A DNA stretch of 8,825 nt. Source: JBOGJG01 sp050747825. Lineage in GTDB: Bacteria > Acidobacteriota > UBA6911 > RPQK01 > JBOGJG01. The DNA is taken from positions 1 through 8,825 of the forward strand of contig JBOGJG010000127.1 in assembly GCA_050747825.1 (NCBI GenBank). Reading direction: 5' to 3'. The notes under the pieces are model-generated. The model worked only from the letters and a program-made list of their open reading frames with translations, searched no databases and had not been told where the DNA came from. Shown piece after piece: positions 6,649 to 8,825 of this stretch. The first letter of the stretch is position 1; each line of letters begins with the position of its first letter. The translations under genes and the position numbers were made by a program.

Positions 6649-7013
6649 CTATCCAATCGGCAATTTGCGTCGGCGGACGCGCTGGTCTTCAACTGTTACA
6701 ATTACACCCTCGATTACGTCTTCTTGTAACGTGGGCAATAATCTTTCAGTACATTGTTCACGTGCTCAATCCGGGAAGACGAAAGACGGAGAGAAACTAA
6801 CGACGGCGCTCTGATTCCTGAAAGCGCAATCCTCGCAGAGAAGCCCAGATCCTGGGTAAGGATAGCCCGCGTATCCTCGCGCGCAAGATCAATAACCTCC
6901 TGATCTGTGGCTGCTGGGGGTAGGATTTCGCTGACCCGGACAATATCGTAGCGGAGGGAACGAAGGTATTGAACCGTTCGAGGGGAAATGTGCATGTCGG
7001 CGAGAATCCTCAT
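6649..7013 (-). pseudogene. DUF5615 PIN-like toxin with a 3' frameshift
   Basis: Translation starts at ATG 7013, in ATGA overlap with the DUF433 antitoxin gene. The protein reads MRILADMHISPRTVQYLRSL, then VSEILPPAATDQEVIDLA and AILTQDLGFSARIALSG, the DUF5615 (Mut7-C-like PIN) pattern with candidate acidic residues D6, D37 and D55. The frame ends prematurely at TAA 6716-6714, after 99 aa. One base further on in phase the - strand continues as VIEGVIVTVEDQR then VRRRKLPIG and a TAG at 6649-6651, which is the usual C-terminal hairpin and end of this family. Only two bases (6718-6719) separate the AAG AAG codons from the continuing GTA codon, so a single lost base explains the shift. With it restored the product would be 121 aa, the normal size. 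The missing segment is the C-terminal beta-hairpin; the acidic residues are intact, so partial activity cannot be excluded. A sequencing error is the alternative explanation. Confidence 0.85.
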
Positions 7014-7228
7014 CCGATCGCTGAAGTCTTCTCGCTGGCCAGCCAGGCACCGTATTTGGCAGCCTGATAGACATCCTCTTTCTCAAGCTCAGGATATTCG
7101 CAAACAATCTCGTCGGCGGCATACCCGTCCCCCAATAGCTTGAGAATAAAGTCCACCGTCATCCGAGTATTCCGGATCGTCGGTTTACCCTCGCAGATCT
7201 CCACATCAACCACAATACGGTCAAACAT
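7010..7228 (-). CDS. DUF433 antitoxin (VapB-like)
   Basis: The product from ATG 7228 is 72 aa and matches the DUF433 family in length and motifs: ICEGKPTIRNTRMTVDFIL (the family GKPxIRxTRxxV motif, residues ~11-29), then LLGDGYAADEIVCEYPEL and EDVYQAAKYGAWLA. DUF433 proteins are small winged-helix-like proteins that commonly precede DUF5615 toxins and act as their antitoxins. The stop (7010-7012) overlaps the toxin start as ATGA. No strong Shine-Dalgarno is visible before the ATG. The gene is intact while its partner carries a frameshift, so this may be an antitoxin left without a fully functional toxin. Confidence 0.87.
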   Translation of the reverse strand: MFDRIVVDVEICEGKPTIRNTRMTVDFILKLLGDGYAADEIVCEYPELEKEDVYQAAKYGAWLASEKTSAIG

Positions 7229-7278
7229 ATAAGTCTAGAATAAAGCACTGGTACCCGGAGGGCAAGATTGGCTCGTGA

Positions 7279-7284
7279 GTATAA
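7279..7284 (-). promoter_or_regulatory. Candidate -10 box for the DUF433-DUF5615 operon
   Basis: On the - strand TATACT matches five of six bases of TATAAT and lies about 51 nt before the DUF433 start codon. The region 17 bp upstream (GTGATC) is a poor -35. This is the only reasonable promoter element I see in the 7229-7422 spacer, which otherwise holds no gene. Organism-specific promoter consensus is unknown, so confidence is low. Confidence 0.22.
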
Positions 7285-7410
7285 AAGTTCAGCAAATTGG
7301 GATCACGGTATTTCCGTTGAACATTGACGCACACAACTCAAGATTTCAGGAAAGCCAAACGACGATCTCGCACCCGGGGCATTAAAGAGCGTCTTAAGGC
7401 AGTTCTAAAG

Positions 7411-7427
7411 CCGTGAAGAGATCACGG
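7411..7427. repeat. Inverted repeat spanning the IS left boundary
   Basis: CCGTGA-AGAGA-TCACGG is a perfect 6-bp inverted repeat with a 5-nt loop. Its right arm includes the first bases of the insertion sequence (CACGG from 7423), its left arm lies in the flanking DNA. It may be a chance extension of the terminus, or reflect a palindromic target. GATCACGG also occurs at 7301-7308, 119 bp away. Confidence 0.4.
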
Positions 7428-7437
7428 GTGTCCGGTT
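7423..7437 (+). repeat. IS left terminal inverted repeat
   Basis: CACGGGTGTCCGGTT, exact reverse complement of 8811-8825. Complementarity stops after the GGTT. The outer limit could be a base or more further out, because the flank of the right end is not visible. Confidence 0.88.
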
Positions 7438-7624
7438 GTCGACATGGGAGCCGCCTGTAACATGTTCTATTTAGGAAAATTATAGAAAAAAGAAGGCGTG
7501 ACGGATTTGGATTTTCGCCGCAAAACCAAATTTCCAGTGAAGTTGCTGATTACCAAGGGCTTAAGTCAATTTAGCGCGCGCGTGACCGATTTCGCGATGA
7601 GGATACCCTCGGATAGTCAGTCCA

Positions 7625-7642
7625 CCCCCTCACTGTGGGGGG
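7625..7642 (+). promoter_or_regulatory. G/C hairpin over the transposase ribosome-binding site
   Basis: CCCCC (7625-7629) can pair with the G-run at 7637-7642 across a 7-8 nt loop, immediately before the ATG at 7643. In an RNA reading in from outside the element the hairpin would hide the initiation region. IS families such as IS10 and IS50 are known to use such a structure to block expression from external transcripts; here it is inference from position and complementarity only. Confidence 0.35.
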
Positions 7643-8812
7643 ATGAATCGACGACAGACAATCTTTTCGCAGGTCATGGATGGCATTCATCGTGAACAAT
7701 TTCGCCGCTGTGTCGTTCGCTACCGTGGTGACTACAAAGTCCAAAAGTTCTCTTGTCGGGAACAATTGCTGGCGATGTCGTTTGCCCAATTGACTTATCG
7801 GGAGAGCCTGCGCGACATTGAAGCCTGCCTCAATTCCCGGGGCGATCAGTTGTACCACCTGGGATTCCGAAGCCCCATCGCGCGGAGCACCTTGGCTGAA
7901 GCGAACGAGAATCGGGACTGGCGAATTTACGCGGATTTGGCGCAGCTTCTGATCCGCAAAGCTCGGAAACTTTACTCCCAAGAGGACCTTGGTTTTCAAC
8001 TGGACGAATCGGCCTATGCTTTCGATTCGACCACCATCGATCTGTGCCTGAATCTTTTTCCGTGGGCTCGCTTTCGCCAGCGCAAGGCGGCCGTCAAACT
8101 GCATACCTTACTGGACCTGCGAGGCTCGATCCCGACCTTCATTGAAATTACCGAAGGCCGACAATCCGATGTGAGAAGTTTGGATTCCCTTTGGATCGAG
8201 CCGAGCGCCTTCTACGTTATGGATCGGGGCTACCTCGATTTTGCTCGGCTCTACGCAGTTCGCCAAGCGTGCGCGTACTTCGTGATCCGGGCCAAGAAAA
8301 ACCTCCGCTTCGCCCGCTCTTACTCCCAGCCCTTCCCTTACGGAAACGGCGTGCGCAGCGACCAGATTGGCCGGTTGACCGGCTACCAAGCATCCCGGGA
8401 CTATCCCGAGCAGCTGCGCAGGATCCGATATTTCGATGACGAAAACAAGCGTTTCCTGGTCTTCCTCACCAATCATTTCGACTTGCCGGCTCTCGTCATC
8501 GCTCAGTTATACAAGTTGCGCTGGAGGGTGGAGCTGTTTTTCCGCTGGATCAAACAGCACCTGCGAATCAAGGCCTTCTATGGGACTTCCGACAATGCAG
8601 TAAGGGCACAAATCTGGATTGCTATTTGTGTCTACGTACTCATCGCGATCATAAAGAAGGAGCTGAAGATTCAAAAGAGTCTGCACAGCATACTCCAGGT
8701 TTTAAGCGTAAACGCCTTTGAGGAAGTTCCAATTTACCAACTACTTGCACGAGAAGCGTCCCAAATCTATAATGTTAGTCACTCTAACCAGCTGAAATTG
8801 TGGGATTTATAA
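7643..8812 (+). CDS. IS4-family DDE transposase (DUF4372 + DDE_Tnp_1)
   Basis: The 389-aa product catalyses excision and insertion of the surrounding element in the cytoplasm. Start ATG 7643 gives MNRRQTIFSQVMDGI, in agreement with the beginning of DUF4372-type transposases. Residues ~1-75 are the DUF4372 region (FAQLTYRESLRDIEACL). Catalytic residues are visible: D128 in FDSTTIDLCL, D194 in YVMDRGYLDF, and E297 within the YREK signature (Y290, R293, E297, K304 in LYKLRWRVELFFRWIK), whose spacing Y-2-R-3-E-6-K is exactly that of the IS4 family. The stop codon (8810-8812) overlaps the right inverted repeat by two bases. No frameshift or internal stop is seen, so the protein is probably functional. 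Confidence 0.93.
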   Translation: MNRRQTIFSQVMDGIHREQFRRCVVRYRGDYKVQKFSCREQLLAMSFAQLTYRESLRDIEACLNSRGDQLYHLGFRSPIARSTLAEANENRDWRIYADLAQLLIRKARKLYSQEDLGFQLDESAYAFDSTTIDLCLNLFPWARFRQRKAAVKLHTLLDLRGSIPTFIEITEGRQSDVRSLDSLWIEPSAFYVMDRGYLDFARLYAVRQACAYFVIRAKKNLRFARSYSQPFPYGNGVRSDQIGRLTGYQASRDYPEQLRRIRYFDDENKRFLVFLTNHFDLPALVIAQLYKLRWRVELFFRWIKQHLRIKAFYGTSDNAVRAQIWIAICVYVLIAIIKKELKIQKSLHSILQVLSVNAFEEVPIYQLLAREASQIYNVSHSNQLKLWDL

Positions 8813-8825
8813 CCGGACACCCGTG
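8811..8825 (+). repeat. IS right terminal inverted repeat
   Basis: AACCGGACACCCGTG, exact reverse complement of 7423-7437. It ends at the last base of the window. Confidence 0.88.

Larger units (their letters stand above)
7423..8825 (+). mobile_element. Complete IS4-family insertion sequence
   Basis: Perfect 15-bp terminal inverted repeats bound the element: CACGGGTGTCCGGTT at 7423-7437 and its reverse complement AACCGGACACCCGTG at 8811-8825. The element is 1403 bp, a normal size for the family, and holds one intact transposase. The left noncoding part (7438-7642) contains no other supported gene. The window stops at the last base of the right repeat, so a target-site duplication cannot be tested. 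The element lies upstream of, and transcribed away from, the DUF433 operon. Intact ends and frame suggest a recent insertion. Confidence 0.88.

Noticed and set aside
7498..7695. Small + strand frame before the transposase
   Set aside because: Overlaps the transposase start in another frame, has no recognised motif, and lies in the usual noncoding left part of the element.
7571..8104. 177-codon - strand frame within the IS4 element
   Set aside because: Antisense to the DDE transposase with no motif of its own.
1..8825. CRISPR array, tRNA or rRNA genes
   Set aside because: No regularly spaced identical repeats of 23-40 bp with spacers, and no cloverleaf or rRNA-like segment was recognised by eye. 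The phased CGTYGT repeat is far too short per unit.

Overview
The window looks like accessory chromosome from an environmental bacterium of moderately high GC content. The combination of a secreted glycoside hydrolase, a DUF3604-type PHP protein, a HupE/UreJ_2 membrane protein, toxin-antitoxin pairs and IS91/IS4 sequences would suit an Acidobacteriota or a similar soil phylum. This is inference from gene content; there is no rRNA or other taxonomic marker here.

The left half (1-4514, + strand) is a tight three-gene cluster. It starts with the 3' part of a clan GH-A-like glycoside hydrolase whose 5' end lies outside the window. Four bases later comes a secreted DUF3604/PHP-like metal-dependent protein with a C-terminal membrane anchor. 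An ATGA overlap joins it to a HupE/UreJ_2-family membrane protein with an EF-hand-like loop in its extracytoplasmic part. The spacing implies one transcript. A sugar or glycoconjugate-processing role at the cell surface, with a membrane protein that may handle the metal, is a reasonable but unproven reading.

The middle (4486-5583) is wreckage. The last ~80 codons of an oligoendopeptidase F (M3) gene lie on the - strand, converging on and overlapping the HupE gene. They are cut at about 4728 by the 3' end of a decayed IS91-family element. The IS91 transposase can be pieced together on the - strand (about 5457 down to 4765), but only by changing frame several times, and its zinc-ribbon region is deleted. 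Beyond it lie a GC-rich perfect hairpin and a phased CGTC/CGTYGT repeat with copies 9 or 10 bp apart.

The right half holds two type II toxin-antitoxin pairs, both on the - strand. The first in the direction of transcription is DUF433 antitoxin + DUF5615 PIN-like toxin (7228 to 6649); the toxin has a single-base frameshift about 23 codons before its natural end. The second is a DUF3368/PIN toxin + RHH-UPF0175 antitoxin (6436 to 5583), with the toxin gene first. Both pairs are joined by ATGA overlaps. The window ends with a complete IS4-family insertion sequence (7423-8825) that has perfect 15-bp terminal inverted repeats and an intact DDE transposase with the YREK signature.
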